Assembly: GCA_902558075.1 (NCBI GenBank)
Contig: CACECO010000007.1
Location: 1 to 64,000 of the forward strand
Length of the DNA: 64,000 bases
From: an uncultured Litorivicinus sp.
Lineage (GTDB): Bacteria; Pseudomonadota; Gammaproteobacteria; Pseudomonadales; Litorivicinaceae
Reading direction: 5' to 3'
Shown here: positions 9,500 to 19,204 of the stretch, in pieces
How the letters are laid out: every line of letters starts with the position of its first letter
Numbering within the stretch: position 1 is the first letter of the stretch
Notes under the pieces: generated by a model
What the model was told of the DNA's origin: nothing
The model's input: the letters and a program-made list of their open reading frames with translations, nothing else
Database searches by the model: none
Program-made: the position numbers and the translations under genes

Positions 9500-11343
9500 T
9501 ACCGCTTTTCAACCTCTGCGGCTCTTGTAACGACAGACCAAAATTCGCTTCCTTCCTGACTCGTTCGGAGTTGGCTTAAGGCAGAAGAAAGATCAGCATC
9601 ATTTTCGGATTTTGCATCCAGGTCAATTTGATCAACACGTGCAACAACAAATGCGTCATTTGTCGATGCCATGAACGTTGATGGACGCCCTTCATTGGGA
9701 GCAGATGCCGCAAACGCGACCGAGAGAATATCACGATCAACTGAGTCATCTCCGCTACGGTCGATATTCACGAACTCCTGTGGTTCAAAACTACTCGCTT
9801 CTGTTGGCAGTCCTGCGAGTCCATCTTGCCAATGATTCTGAATTTTTTCGGCAACGACTTGGGCTGCTTCAGATGCTTTTTGTTGCTTCAGGATTGCGGC
9901 GATGTCTTCCCTAACCTCATCAATCGGCCTGACCGTTTTTGGCTGGAACGACTTCACACGAAAAGTCATCCAGACCCCGGGCTCGACCTCAAAGACCTCA
10001 GCATTAAGCTCACCGTTGTATAGAGTGTCATTAAATGCTCGACGTTGAACGGCTTCTTTCGCCATCAAACCCTGAGCCGTCGAACGACTGAATGGCTCGG
10101 TCGTTTCAATCTGTACCTCATAAGTACTTTTAAGCTCTTCCAATGTCCCACTGAAAGCGATGTTGGAGAATTCCTCGAGCGATGTTGCAAGAAGACGCTC
10201 AGCTTCTCTTTCTTCCAATTCAACTCGCAAACGCATTGATCGTTGTTCAAATGAGTCGATCTGTCGAGCTCTTGTCTCTAAAAGTTCAATCAGATGGTAG
10301 CCATATTGCGTTTCAATCGGCTGGGAGATGGTATTGACAGACAGTTCGTCAAGCGCTCTCTCGAATGCTGGATCAAAGGTACCCTTTGGAGCAAACCCAA
10401 GATCACCGCCTGTGTCACGACTTGCGATGTCATCTGAGTGTTGTTTTGCGAGGTCAGCAAAATCAGCTCCACCATCGAGCTGCTGTTTCAATTCATTTGC
10501 CCTGACGAGTGCATCAACAGCGCTTGAAATGAGGATATGCCGAGCGCGGCGCTCTAGATCACTCGTTGCTGAAGCGAACTCGGCATCATACGCTGCCCGA
10601 ATGTCCTCATCAGTGATGACAACTTGCTCTTGAAAATTGTTTGCACTTAATAATACGTACTCGAGAACGACAGAGTCTTCTGTCACAAACAAATTCTTAT
10701 TTGTTTCGTAGTGTGTGATCACTTCATTGTCATTGACGGACATTTGAGAGACAAACGGATTGATATCGATGACAACCAACTCGCCCGAGCGAGTGTGATT
10801 TTGTAGTCGATTCAGTCGGTCCAGCTCTGATGGAGTCACGATCATCGAGGTTTCTATCGCGCCCTTCACCTGATACTCGATGAGATTACGCTTTAACTCT
10901 TCGCGGAACCTGAGTCGTGACATTCCCATGCGCCCTAGGGCTTGATCAAACAAGCGCGCGTCAAAACGTCCGTCCATCTGGAATTGTGGAATCTCCACTA
11001 GAACCTGATCCACCAACTGGTCAGTCACACCAAAAGACAGTTTCTGCGAGTAGCGAGTTGCAGAGGCCTCCTCGATTAATGCGTTGAGAACGCTCTGCCT
11101 TAGTAGATCTTCGTTAACGGCACTTGGATCACCTAGGATGCTTAGAAGTTGTCTACGTTCCTGCTCGAGCTTTTCCACGAATCGACGTTCAGTGATTTCG
11201 ATCCCGCCGACTTCTGCAATCACGTTATCTCCGTCGCCGCCACCGAAAAAATTGACTCCGGTGACGACAAAAGTCACGGCAATCAGGCCAACGATGATCT
11301 TCGCAATGATACCGCTAGAGTTGTCTCGAATATTTTGAAGCAT
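9499..11343 (-). CDS. ppiD: Periplasmic chaperone / peptidyl-prolyl isomerase PpiD
   Basis: PpiD is anchored in the inner membrane next to SecYEG and assists proteins emerging into the periplasm. The 614-residue protein has one N-terminal membrane segment (about residues 11-33). A SurA-like chaperone region follows, then a single parvulin domain near residues 266-356 (ARHILISS, DTGGDLGFAPKG, TQYGYHLIEL), and a second chaperone region to the end. E. coli PpiD has 623 residues. The ATG lies only 24 nt past the hairpin terminator of hupB, so either read-through or a promoter inside that short gap must supply its transcript. Confidence 0.94.
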   Translation of the reverse strand: MLQNIRDNSSGIIAKIIVGLIAVTFVVTGVNFFGGGDGDNVIAEVGGIEITERRFVEKLEQERRQLLSILGDPSAVNEDLLRQSVLNALIEEASATRYSQKLSFGVTDQLVDQVLVEIPQFQMDGRFDARLFDQALGRMGMSRLRFREELKRNLIEYQVKGAIETSMIVTPSELDRLNRLQNHTRSGELVVIDINPFVSQMSVNDNEVITHYETNKNLFVTEDSVVLEYVLLSANNFQEQVVITDEDIRAAYDAEFASATSDLERRARHILISSAVDALVRANELKQQLDGGADFADLAKQHSDDIASRDTGGDLGFAPKGTFDPAFERALDELSVNTISQPIETQYGYHLIELLETRARQIDSFEQRSMRLRVELEEREAERLLATSLEEFSNIAFSGTLEELKSTYEVQIETTEPFSRSTAQGLMAKEAVQRRAFNDTLYNGELNAEVFEVEPGVWMTFRVKSFQPKTVRPIDEVREDIAAILKQQKASEAAQVVAEKIQNHWQDGLAGLPTEASSFEPQEFVNIDRSGDDSVDRDILSVAFAASAPNEGRPSTFMASTNDAFVVARVDQIDLDAKSENDADLSSALSQLRTSQEGSEFWSVVTRAAEVEKR

Positions 11344-11366
11344 GTTTTACTGTGACCTGTAGATTC

Positions 11367-11390
11367 AAAAAAGGGGCCAGAAGAGGCCCC
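11367..11390 (-). terminator. Rho-independent terminator after hupB
   Basis: Read on the minus strand the sequence is GGGGCC TCTTCT GGCCCC followed directly by six T residues. That is a 6-bp all-GC stem, a six-base loop and a U-tract. It lies 24 nt beyond the hupB stop codon and 24 nt before the ppiD start. Confidence 0.88.
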
Positions 11391-11413
11391 TTGATTTTAG
11401 AAACGCTCGTTAC

Positions 11414-11686
11414 TCAGTTAACAGCGTCTTTCAGAGCCTTCCCAGCTTTAAAGCCCGGAACCTTGGCTGCTGCAATTTGGATCGTCGCACCTGTCTGTGG
11501 GTTACGGCCTGAACGTGCCGCACGATCTTTCACCTGGAATGTACCAAACCCTACTAAAGATACGCTGTCGCCTCCCTTCAAAGCGCCAGTTACCGCTGAC
11601 AATGTCGCATCCAACGCCTTGCCCGCATCCGCTTTAGATAAACCTGCATCTGCAGCAATCGCATCAATTAATTCTGACTTATTCAC
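11414..11686 (-). CDS. hupB: DNA-binding protein HU-beta
   Basis: HU is an abundant nucleoid protein that bends DNA without strong sequence specificity. The 90-residue protein matches HU-beta along its whole length: the N-terminal helical dimerisation part ([17 protein letters not shown]), VGFGTFQVK, the DNA-gripping arm around [11 protein letters not shown] and the end [10 protein letters not shown]. The start is a GTG with AGGGG eight bases upstream; an ATG four bases further upstream is out of frame and stops after three codons. It lies after lon, as in Pseudomonas, and is followed by a strong terminator. Confidence 0.97.
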   Translation of the reverse strand: MNKSELIDAIAADAGLSKADAGKALDATLSAVTGALKGGDSVSLVGFGTFQVKDRAARSGRNPQTGATIQIAAAKVPGFKAGKALKDAVN

Positions 11687-11803
11687 TCATCGTACCCCTA
11701 TTAGTTTTTTTTAATATCGTAGCACCGTCGACTTTCTTGTTTTGAGGCTACCCCTTGTTCGAGTATCCCTGTTATACCAAGCGATACTGGTCGAAACAAC
11801 CTG

Positions 11804-14221
11804 TTAATGCGCTCTTTGCGTATTTTTTTCCGCTGCATGTTCTCCGTCTGAACTATTTGCCCCTTCTTGCGCGACAAAGGGTTCTGGAAGATAAGTCAGA
11901 GCGACATCAAAGACTTGATCAATCCAAGCAACCGGTTTGATATCTAAATCTGCTTTCACGTTATCTGGAATTTCTTTGAGGTCAGGTACATTTTCTTCCG
12001 GAATAATCACAGTTTTGATGCCGCCGCGATGTGCAGCTAGCAACTTTTCCTTCAATCCACCGATCTGCAATACCTGCCCACGGAGTGTAATTTCTCCAGT
12101 CAGCGCAACATCCGCCTTCACAGGAACATTAGCCAACACAGAAACCAGTGCTGTACACATTCCTATCCCGGCGCTCGGACCATCTTTCGGAGTCGCTCCT
12201 TCCGGTACATGGATATGCAAATCTGTTTTCTCGTGGAAATTAGGATCGATACCCAGTGCAATGGCACGGCTTCGAGCGACAGTCATAGCTGCTTGAATGG
12301 ATTCCTGCATCACATCACCGAGTGAGCCAGTCCGAGTCTGTTTACCTTTACCAGGCATCGATACAGCTTCGATCGTTAAAAGTTCGCCACCAACACTGGT
12401 CCACGCAAGCCCGGTGACTTGACCAATTCGATCCTCGGTCTCCTTCAACCCATAAGTGAACTTCCTTACACCTAAATAATTCTCAAGTGCATCTGGTGTA
12501 ACTACGATAGTTTCTTCATCATTACCACCGATCTTTTTGTGGCCACCCTCAATTCGTTTCCGTACTACTTTACGAGCGAGTTTAGAAACTTCCCGATCAA
12601 GACCACGAACACCGGCCTCTTTCGTATAATACCGGATCAAGTCAGTCAAAGTTGAGTCAGGTACTTCAATCTCATTTGCGCCAAGGCCATTGTTCTTAAT
12701 CTGTTTTGGTACGAGGTACTTCCTACCGATATTTAGCTTTTCATCTTCCGTATAGCCAGGGATCCGAATGATTTCCATCCGATCCAACAGTGGAGCAGGC
12801 ATGTTCATTGAGTTTGATGTGCACACAAACATCACCTCTGAGAGATCGAAATCCACTTCGAGATAATGATCGTTAAATGTATGATTTTGCTCAGGATCAA
12901 GCACTTCCAAAAGTGCTGAGGCCGGATCACCACGATGATCCATGCCCATCTTGTCGATCTCATCCAAAAGGAATAATGGGTTTTTAACCCCCGCTTTTGA
13001 TAGCTTTTGAATTATTTTACCTGGCATCGAACCAATATATGTTCGCCGATGACCTCGAATCTCTGATTCATCACGGACGCCCCCTAACGCCATGCGAACA
13101 AATTCGCGGTTAGTCGCGCGGGCTATTGACTCCCCAAGGGACGTTTTACCAACACCAGGTGGCCCGACTAGGCAAAGAACCGGACTTTTTGACTTCTTCA
13201 TACGCATCTGAACCGCCAGATACTCGAGAATCCGTTCTTTCACCTCTTCGAGCCCATAGTGGTCTGCCTCTAGGATATCCCGTGCTTTCAGCAGGTTATG
13301 ACGAACTCGTGACCGCTTTGTCCACGGACAACCCAATAGCCAGTCTAAGTAGGCTCTGACAACTGTGGCTTCAGCGGACATCGGTGACATCATCTTCAGC
13401 TTTTGGAGCTCGACTTCGGCTTTTTCTTTACCTTCTTTCGACAGGCCCGCTTCTTCAATCCGTACCTGAATGGCATCAACTTCGTTCGGCGCCTCGTCCA
13501 AGTCATTCATCTCTTTCTGAATGGCTTTCATCTGCTCGTTTAGGTAGTACTCGCGCTGGCTTTTCTCCATCTGCTCTTTCACGCGGCCACGAATGCGCTT
13601 TTCAACCTGCAAAAGATCCAGCTCAGATTCCATTAAGGCGACTAGATACTCAAGCCGTTCCTTGACATCAGAATGTGCAAGTAATGCCTGCTTCTCTTTC
13701 AGAGGTAGCGTTAGGTGCGCTGCCATGGTATCGCAAAGCCGTCCAGGCTCTTCAATACTCTGTAAAGACGCTAAGACTTCTGCTGGAATCTTTTTCGATA
13801 CCTTAACGTACTTATCAAACTGGTCCATTAGAACCCGTAGTAGCGCTTCCTGATGATGTTCTTTGAGAGGAACTGACTCGACGATCTCGGCATTGGCTCG
13901 GTAATGATCACCATCGAGATCAAAGCTTGATACCTGAGCGCGCTGACCACCTTCGATCAGGACTTTAACGGTTCCATCGGGTAGTTTCAGGAGCTGCAGA
14001 ATCGAAGCAACTGTGCCGACCTCATACAACTCCTCTGGTCTCGGCTCATCTTCGCTTGCAATTTTCTGGGCGACCAACAAAATCTCTTTGCCGCCATCCA
14101 TTGCGCTTTGAAGAGCCTTGATCGATTTATCTCGGCCTACAAATAAGGGAAGAACCATATGGGGATACACGACCACATCCCTCAGCGGGAGTAATGGAAG
14201 GTCCGGCTGCTGGGTACTCAT
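11804..14221 (-). CDS. lon: ATP-dependent protease La (Lon)
   Basis: Lon is the cytoplasmic AAA+ protease that removes misfolded and short-lived regulatory proteins. The 805-residue protein is full length, with a LAN substrate-binding domain (residues 8-200), a coiled-coil linker, and the AAA+ module with Walker A Lys359 in GPPGVGKT and Walker B FLLDEIDKM. The protease domain has the catalytic Ser683 in PKDGPSAG and Lys726 in the segment after TGEITLRG. It starts 15 nt after the clpX stop and is probably transcribed with tig-clpP-clpX. The C-terminal 25 residues are Glu- and His-rich and poorly conserved. Gap to hupB is 117 nt. Confidence 0.98.
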   Translation of the reverse strand: MSTQQPDLPLLPLRDVVVYPHMVLPLFVGRDKSIKALQSAMDGGKEILLVAQKIASEDEPRPEELYEVGTVASILQLLKLPDGTVKVLIEGGQRAQVSSFDLDGDHYRANAEIVESVPLKEHHQEALLRVLMDQFDKYVKVSKKIPAEVLASLQSIEEPGRLCDTMAAHLTLPLKEKQALLAHSDVKERLEYLVALMESELDLLQVEKRIRGRVKEQMEKSQREYYLNEQMKAIQKEMNDLDEAPNEVDAIQVRIEEAGLSKEGKEKAEVELQKLKMMSPMSAEATVVRAYLDWLLGCPWTKRSRVRHNLLKARDILEADHYGLEEVKERILEYLAVQMRMKKSKSPVLCLVGPPGVGKTSLGESIARATNREFVRMALGGVRDESEIRGHRRTYIGSMPGKIIQKLSKAGVKNPLFLLDEIDKMGMDHRGDPASALLEVLDPEQNHTFNDHYLEVDFDLSEVMFVCTSNSMNMPAPLLDRMEIIRIPGYTEDEKLNIGRKYLVPKQIKNNGLGANEIEVPDSTLTDLIRYYTKEAGVRGLDREVSKLARKVVRKRIEGGHKKIGGNDEETIVVTPDALENYLGVRKFTYGLKETEDRIGQVTGLAWTSVGGELLTIEAVSMPGKGKQTRTGSLGDVMQESIQAAMTVARSRAIALGIDPNFHEKTDLHIHVPEGATPKDGPSAGIGMCTALVSVLANVPVKADVALTGEITLRGQVLQIGGLKEKLLAAHRGGIKTVIIPEENVPDLKEIPDNVKADLDIKPVAWIDQVFDVALTYLPEPFVAQEGANSSDGEHAAEKNTQRAH

Positions 14222-14236
14222 TTTGTGCTTCCTAAA

Positions 14237-15529
14237 TTAATCGGCTGCGTTTGCCGAGCGTTTCTTGTCAGGTGCTCCCGCGTAAATTTTAAGCGGTTCA
14301 CTGTCGCCTGCGACCACACCTTCATCGATTACTATTTTTGACACATCGCTATCCGATGGTATATCAAACATGGGGTGTAAGAGGATAGTTTCAAGAATTG
14401 AGCGCAAACCCCTTGCACCTGTTTTACGTTCCATCGCCTTTCTTGCAACAGCACGTAGCGCATCAGAACGAACGTCGAGTTCCACGCCTTCCATTTCGAA
14501 CAATTCTTTGTACTGTTTGACTAACGCATTCTTTGGTTCAGACAAAATCTGTACAAGCGCATCCTCATCGAGCTCACCCAAGGTTGCAACCACTGGAAGT
14601 CTGCCGACGAACTCGGGAATCAAACCATATTTCACAAGATCTTCTGGCTCGACTTCTGCGAAGGCTTCACCAACAGACTTCGCCACGTCCTTCGAACGCA
14701 CTTCTGCAGCAAATCCAATTCCACACTTTTCACTGCGATCCCGAATCACCTTGTCAAGGCCAGCGAACGCTCCACCACAGATGAACAGTATATTTGATGT
14801 ATTAACCTGCAGGAACTCTTGCTGTGGATGCTTACGGCCACCCTGAGGTGGAACCGACGCGATTGTGCCTTCAATGAGCTTCAAGAGTGCTTGTTGCACG
14901 CCCTCTCCTGACACATCTCGGGTAATTGAAGGGTTATCGGATTTCCGTGAAATCTTATCGATCTCATCAATGTAAACGATTCCCTGTTCCGCCTTTTCCA
15001 CGTCGTAATCACACTTCTGCAAAAGTTTCTGAATAATATTTTCAACGTCTTCACCGACATAGCCCGCTTCAGTTAGTGTGGTCGCGTCCGCCATAGTAAA
15101 TGGAACATTCAATAATCGTGCTAGGGTCTCAGCTAAAAGAGTCTTGCCCGAACCTGTGGGACCGATGAGAAGGATATTTGACTTTCCGAGCTCTACATCA
15201 CGTGAACCAAGCTCACCGTGCCTCAACCGCTTATAATGATTATAGACAGCGACTGCCAACACGCGCTTTGCACGATCCTGTCCAATCACATATTCATCGA
15301 GTGTCGTCTTTATCACCTGTGGGACAGGTAGACCGTCTGAAGCTTCGGTGTCGTCTGACTCCTGAACCTCTTCCCGAATGATGTCGTTGCATAGATCGAC
15401 ACACTCATCACAAATAAACACGCTTGGACCTGCGATGAGTTTACGAACCTCGTGCTGACTCTTACCGCAGAACGAGCAATACAAAACTTTGCCATTGTTT
15501 TCAGAAGATTGGTCTGTTGTATCTGTCAT
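14237..15529 (-). CDS. clpX: ClpX, ATP-binding unfoldase of the ClpXP protease
   Basis: ClpX unfolds tagged proteins and feeds them to ClpP. The 430-residue protein has the N-terminal zinc domain with four cysteines (CSFCGKS and CDECVDLC, residues 18-45), Walker A GPTGSGKT, Walker [10 protein letters not shown], the pore loop GYVGEDVE and the IGF-like ClpP loop region ([12 protein letters not shown]). It follows clpP by 49 nt and precedes lon by 15 nt. Confidence 0.98.
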   Translation of the reverse strand: MTDTTDQSSENNGKVLYCSFCGKSQHEVRKLIAGPSVFICDECVDLCNDIIREEVQESDDTEASDGLPVPQVIKTTLDEYVIGQDRAKRVLAVAVYNHYKRLRHGELGSRDVELGKSNILLIGPTGSGKTLLAETLARLLNVPFTMADATTLTEAGYVGEDVENIIQKLLQKCDYDVEKAEQGIVYIDEIDKISRKSDNPSITRDVSGEGVQQALLKLIEGTIASVPPQGGRKHPQQEFLQVNTSNILFICGGAFAGLDKVIRDRSEKCGIGFAAEVRSKDVAKSVGEAFAEVEPEDLVKYGLIPEFVGRLPVVATLGELDEDALVQILSEPKNALVKQYKELFEMEGVELDVRSDALRAVARKAMERKTGARGLRSILETILLHPMFDIPSDSDVSKIVIDEGVVAGDSEPLKIYAGAPDKKRSANAAD

Positions 15530-15578
15530 TTGTCCACCTATTCCGTCATGTCAACACTGCGCTGTCACGAAGGGAAAA

Positions 15579-16184
15579 TCAAGAATCTTTGGTCGAATCT
15601 GTTCGATGTTCTAAAACGTCATCAATCAGACCGTAAGACTTCGCTTCTGTGGCATCCATGAACCGATCCCGATCGGTATCTTTCGCTATTTGCTTGATTG
15701 TTTGCCCTGTGTGATGTGCGAGCCTCGCGTTCAATTTCTCTCGAATCTTCAATATTTCCTTCGCGTGAATATCAATATCGGACGCTTGTCCGGAATATCC
15801 ACCGAGCGGTTGATGAATCATCATTCGGGAATTTGGAAGAGCAAATCGCTTTCCTTGGGCACCACCTGCCAATAGAAAAGCACCCATACTGGCTGCTTGC
15901 CCAATACACAATGTCGAGATATCGGGTTTAACGAACTCCATCGTATCGTAAATTGCCATTCCCGCAGTGACCGAGCCACCGGGGGAGTTTATATAGAGAT
16001 GAATATCTTTATCGGGATTTTCTGATTCCAAAAACAACAATTGGGCAACAATCAAGTTAGACATGTAGTCTTCAACTTGCCCGACCATAAATATGACACG
16101 CTCCTTGAGTAGCCGTGAGTAGATGTCATAAGAACGTTCGCCACGAGAGCTCTGTTCGACAACGATCGGAACTAAACCTGCCAT
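15579..16184 (-). CDS. clpP: ClpP, proteolytic subunit of ClpXP/ClpAP
   Basis: ClpP forms the barrel-shaped serine protease of the ClpXP complex. The 201-residue protein has the catalytic triad: Ser in [12 protein letters not shown], His in [10 protein letters not shown] and Asp in DTDRDRFM. The N-terminal segment [11 protein letters not shown] corresponds to the propeptide and axial-loop region of the family. It follows tig by 18 nt and is part of the tig-clpP-clpX-lon series. Confidence 0.98.
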   Translation of the reverse strand: MAGLVPIVVEQSSRGERSYDIYSRLLKERVIFMVGQVEDYMSNLIVAQLLFLESENPDKDIHLYINSPGGSVTAGMAIYDTMEFVKPDISTLCIGQAASMGAFLLAGGAQGKRFALPNSRMMIHQPLGGYSGQASDIDIHAKEILKIREKLNARLAHHTGQTIKQIAKDTDRDRFMDATEAKSYGLIDDVLEHRTDSTKDS

Positions 16185-16202
16185 CTGTTTTCCCCTATCC
16201 GG

Positions 16203-17513
16203 TTAAGCCTGACGGCTCTTCATGACGTCGGCATATGACATATCAATAGTCTTAACTTTTGCAGATTCAAGGAGCACCTCTGCAACCTGCTCTTCCACAG
16301 CAAGCGCCTCAACTTGTTTTAAATTGTCGTCATTTGAGTAATAGAAGTTTACAACCTGTTCTGGATCATCATAGGCGGCAGCCATCTCATCAATCAACGC
16401 GCGAACACGATCTGAATCTGCTAGCAACTCGAGCTTTTTTACTGTTGCACCGAGTAGAATTCCAAGTCGTACGCGACGCTCAGCCTGCTCCTTAAATAAT
16501 TCATCCGGTAACTCATTTGGATCGAATTGCTTGCCCCCACCGAAACGCTCGATAGACTGTTGCTTGAGTACTTGTATTTCAGACTGGATCGCAGCAGTTG
16601 GTACCGGCGCATCAGCGTTTTTATCAAGTAACACATCGAAAACATTCGTTTTATTAGTATTCTTAAGGGTAAGTGAAAGCTCTCGCTCCATCTGCTCCTT
16701 CAGTTCTGCTTTGAATTCTTTCTCATCACCAGACTCAACACCGAAGGCTTTAATGAACTCTTCATCAACTGTTGGTAATTCGCCTCGTTCGAGTTTTGAA
16801 ATGTCAATTTTAAAAACTGCAGGCTTCCCTTTCAGATTCTCAGCGTGATAGTCCTCTGGGAAAGTCACTTCAATATCTTTGGATTCGCCTTTCTTCATGC
16901 CAACGATGCCATCTTCAAAGCCGGGAATCATGGATCCAGAACCAAGAACTAACGCGTGGCTGTCTCCCTTGCCGCCTTCGAAGGCCTCACCGTCGATAAA
17001 GCCTTCGAAATCGATTGTTACCCGGTCACCTTGCTTCGCAGCAGCTCGCGCAGATTCTTTCCACGATTTACGTTGCTCACGCAGCGTCGCGATCATTTCT
17101 TTGATGTCGGATGCAGCGATCTTGCACTGAGTTTGCTCGATTTCATCGCCTTCAATTAATGTTGGATCCAGCTCTGGGAATACTTCAAATGTCGCTTTGA
17201 ATGAAAAGTCAGTACCTTCCTCGAAGCTCACGTCATCAATTGTGGGCTGACCGATCGGCTTAACATCATGCTCACTGAGCGCTTGCCCCAACGATTTTTC
17301 CATTAGATCGGACGCGATTTCTTGACGAATCGCTTGTCCGTAACGCTGACGGACGACACTCGCTGGGACTTTGCCAGGCCTAAAGCCATCAATGCGCACC
17401 CGCCTTGCTGTTTCTGCCAGCTTGGCTTCAAATTCTGTTTCAACATCCCCGGTTGGGATTGTGATTGTAAATTGGCGCTCTAGTGCGCTCGGGGATTCCA
17501 GAACAACCTGCAT
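16203..17513 (-). CDS. tig: Trigger factor, ribosome-associated chaperone
   Basis: Trigger factor binds ribosomal protein uL23 at the tunnel exit and shields nascent chains. The 436-residue protein has the ribosome-binding signature GFRPGKVP in the first 50 residues. The FKBP-type isomerase domain spans about residues 150-245 (GDRVTIDFEGFIDG, PGFEDGIVGMKKGE), and the helical C-terminal chaperone arms follow. It is the first gene of the minus-strand tig-clpP-clpX-lon block and follows tRNA-Leu by 77 nt, a gap with a perfect TATAAT. Confidence 0.97.
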   Translation of the reverse strand: MQVVLESPSALERQFTITIPTGDVETEFEAKLAETARRVRIDGFRPGKVPASVVRQRYGQAIRQEIASDLMEKSLGQALSEHDVKPIGQPTIDDVSFEEGTDFSFKATFEVFPELDPTLIEGDEIEQTQCKIAASDIKEMIATLREQRKSWKESARAAAKQGDRVTIDFEGFIDGEAFEGGKGDSHALVLGSGSMIPGFEDGIVGMKKGESKDIEVTFPEDYHAENLKGKPAVFKIDISKLERGELPTVDEEFIKAFGVESGDEKEFKAELKEQMERELSLTLKNTNKTNVFDVLLDKNADAPVPTAAIQSEIQVLKQQSIERFGGGKQFDPNELPDELFKEQAERRVRLGILLGATVKKLELLADSDRVRALIDEMAAAYDDPEQVVNFYYSNDDNLKQVEALAVEEQVAEVLLESAKVKTIDMSYADVMKSRQA

Positions 17514-17545
17514 GAATCAACCTCAGTCACTTTAAATTCGTTGAA

Positions 17546-17574
17546 ATTATACGCCTTAGGATACTGTTTTCGGT
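17546..17574 (-). promoter_or_regulatory. Probable -10 region of the tig promoter
   Basis: On the minus strand a perfect TATAAT lies at 17551-17546, about 33 nt before the tig ATG and between tRNA-Leu and tig. I see no good -35 hexamer at 16-18 nt (the best is a weak GACCGA-like sequence), so the end of the given interval is only the expected -35 area. It may depend on an activator or on an alternative sigma factor. Confidence 0.4.
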
Positions 17575-17590
17575 CGTAGCCGTATAGTGA

Positions 17591-17675
<85 letters not shown>

Positions 17676-17808
17676 AACAGAACGCAGAACGCGTTTTGAG
17701 GCGCGGCATATTGAAGGATCGGCGCATAAATATCAAGCGCTTTTCAATAAACCCAGTATTCTTAGGCCCGCGGAAAAGAGAAGCGGATGTGTCGTTGATA
17801 CCTTCCCG

Positions 17809-18564
17809 GAGGTTATCCCTGCTGCAATTGAATTAATCGTGATCATACTGTTGATCGTGGTGGCTGAATTGTTCTTCGGCTCTATGGTAAATCGTGCGGT
17901 TAACGTTGCTTTGAATCGGATAAAATTCAAAGGGCTTGCCGCGACGGTTATTGTGCAGGCTTTCAAAATCAGTAGCTAGGTGATCGCACTCGAATCGGCA
18001 TTTGGAACCCTCGGCGTTGACACGACGAACTGGATCGTCACACTTGGTACGGTTGGGCTCACGAGCAGATTAGTTAAAAGTAATTTCGCAACCGAGTTGA
18101 TCTTGGATTTCAATGCCTCCTTCCGCTAAGGAGATAGCATCGAACTGAATTCAGTGATCGGCATGGTCGTGGAAATCGACCTCCTGACCACTAAATAAAA
18201 AAGCCCTGAAGTAAAAAAAGTGTTAATGCCCAACGGATCTTTGATGCAACCGAGAGTCATTGATCACAGCGCATACGTTCCGAAGAATAGAGGTGGTCGT
18301 CGGTGTTTCCTAAGATGGAAATATTGAGGAGGCTGAGGCAGTAATCCGAGATTGCATCCGTCAACAAAGTTGTTTGTCTGCCCCTGAAGCTATTGTCGGA
18401 GTCGCCTCGCATGGTGATTTTGGCCAAAACACCCTCGTTGGGGTTTGGGTACAGAGCAACTTCGTAGTTTCAAGAAAAATGGAATTGTTACGGCAGGTCA
18501 AAAGCGCTTTCGATAGAAGAGAAACACGATTCCGTTTTCTCGCTAAGAAGCGGAACACCTATCA
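17809..18564 (+). pseudogene. Decayed MscS-family mechanosensitive channel gene
   Basis: Translation of the plus strand gives an MscS channel domain broken by stops. Frame 1 reads a membrane segment (AAIELIVIILLIVVAEL), then LGVDTTNWIVTLGTVGL, SNFATELILDF and FR-stop-GDSIELNSVIG, VVEIDLLTTK, and MPNGSLMQPRVIDHSA. These correspond to the pore helix, the beta domain and the PNG region of MscS. Stops interrupt this frame at 17977 (TAG), 18127 (TAA) and 18196 (TAA). Near 18270-18290 the match moves to frame 2: EVVVGVS-stop-DGNIEEAEAVIRD, with a TAA at 18311, then APEAIVGVASHGD and ELLRQVKSAFD. No start codon or ribosome site is clear, and the conserved pore residues are partly missing. It fills the gap between tRNA-Leu and the small secreted-protein gene and is antisense to both neighbours. 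Confidence 0.88.
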
Positions 18565-18566
18565 AC

Positions 18567-18842
18567 CTAGCGCTTCATGGCACCTTGGCTATCACATCGC
18601 TCTTCAAAGGCAACTGAAAACCGTTCCGACTCATAGGTAACATATTCAAATTTTCTCGACAGCTCACCGTCGGGCTCTTGACCATCCATTTTCAGATTGA
18701 TGATTTTCTCCCGTGCCTGCCGTACTTGATCGATCCATACTGTTACCCATCCTTCCAGCACCTCGCAATCTTCCGGGATCGGACGTTCTTCGGCAAAAAT
18801 GGTGGAGGATGCGAATACGATAAGAGCTGCTAATCGATGCAT
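18567..18842 (-). CDS. Small predicted periplasmic protein of unknown function
   Basis: The 91-residue reading frame starts at ATG 18842; a TTG two codons upstream would add MI. The first 17 residues form a typical signal peptide (MHRLAALIVF ASSTIFA) with a likely cut before EERPIP. The mature part is charged, with two cysteines (Cys26 and Cys83) that could form a disulfide, and a helical middle (VWIDQVRQAREKI). I do not recognise a family. It starts 67 nt after tRNA-His and may be read from the tRNA promoter. Its 3' end reaches the edge of the MscS pseudogene. The signal peptide and soluble composition favour a real gene. Confidence 0.6.
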   Translation of the reverse strand: MHRLAALIVFASSTIFAEERPIPEDCEVLEGWVTVWIDQVRQAREKIINLKMDGQEPDGELSRKFEYVTYESERFSVAFEERCDSQGAMKR

Positions 18843-18908
18843 GATCAATCCAATGGTTGTTCTTGTCTAACAATATCGAAATTTTGGCGCCATTTACAGG
18901 CCAACAAA

Positions 18909-18985
18909 TGGGGTGGATGATGGGACTCGAACCCACGACGACCGGAATCACAATCCGGGGCTCTACCAACTGAGCTACACCCACC
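18909..18985 (-). tRNA. tRNA-His (anticodon GUG)
   Basis: The 77-nt minus-strand sequence begins GGTGGGTGTAGC, including the extra 5' G typical of tRNA-His. The anticodon loop is TTGTGAT (anticodon GTG) between CCGGA and TCCGG, followed by T arm GGTTCGAGTCC and the encoded end CACCCCA. It closely resembles E. coli tRNA-His and is the third gene of a Pro-Arg-His cluster. Confidence 0.97.
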
Positions 18986-18998
18986 ATCGAGGCCAGGC

Positions 18999-19075
18999 TG
19001 GCACGCCTGGCAGGAATCGAACCTGCAACCTACGGCTTAGAAGGCCGTTGCTCTATCCGGTTGAGCTACAGGCGC
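18999..19075 (-). tRNA. tRNA-Arg (anticodon UCU)
   Basis: The 77-nt minus-strand sequence begins GCGCCTGTAGCTCA. The anticodon loop CTTCTAA gives anticodon TCT between ACGGC/GCCGT stems, followed by T arm GGTTCGATTCC and encoded GCCA. The first acceptor pair is G-U. It lies 13 nt upstream of tRNA-His and 11 nt downstream of tRNA-Pro. Confidence 0.96.
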
Positions 19076-19086
19076 ATGGTCAGTAG

Positions 19087-19163
19087 TGGTCGGGGCAGCT
19101 GGATTCGAACCAACGACCCTCTGCTCCCAAAGCAGATGCGCTACCAGACTGCGCTATACCCCG
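19087..19163 (-). tRNA. tRNA-Pro (anticodon UGG)
   Basis: The 77-nt minus-strand sequence begins CGGGGTATAGCGCAG. The anticodon loop TTTGGGA gives anticodon TGG between CTGC/GCAG stems, and it ends with GCCCCGACCA, CCA encoded. It is the first gene of the Pro-Arg-His tRNA transcript, about 35 nt after the expected transcription start. Confidence 0.96.
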
Positions 19164-19204
19164 ACTGCCTGACTGAGCACACAGGTACCCAATTATGGGT
19201 GCGG

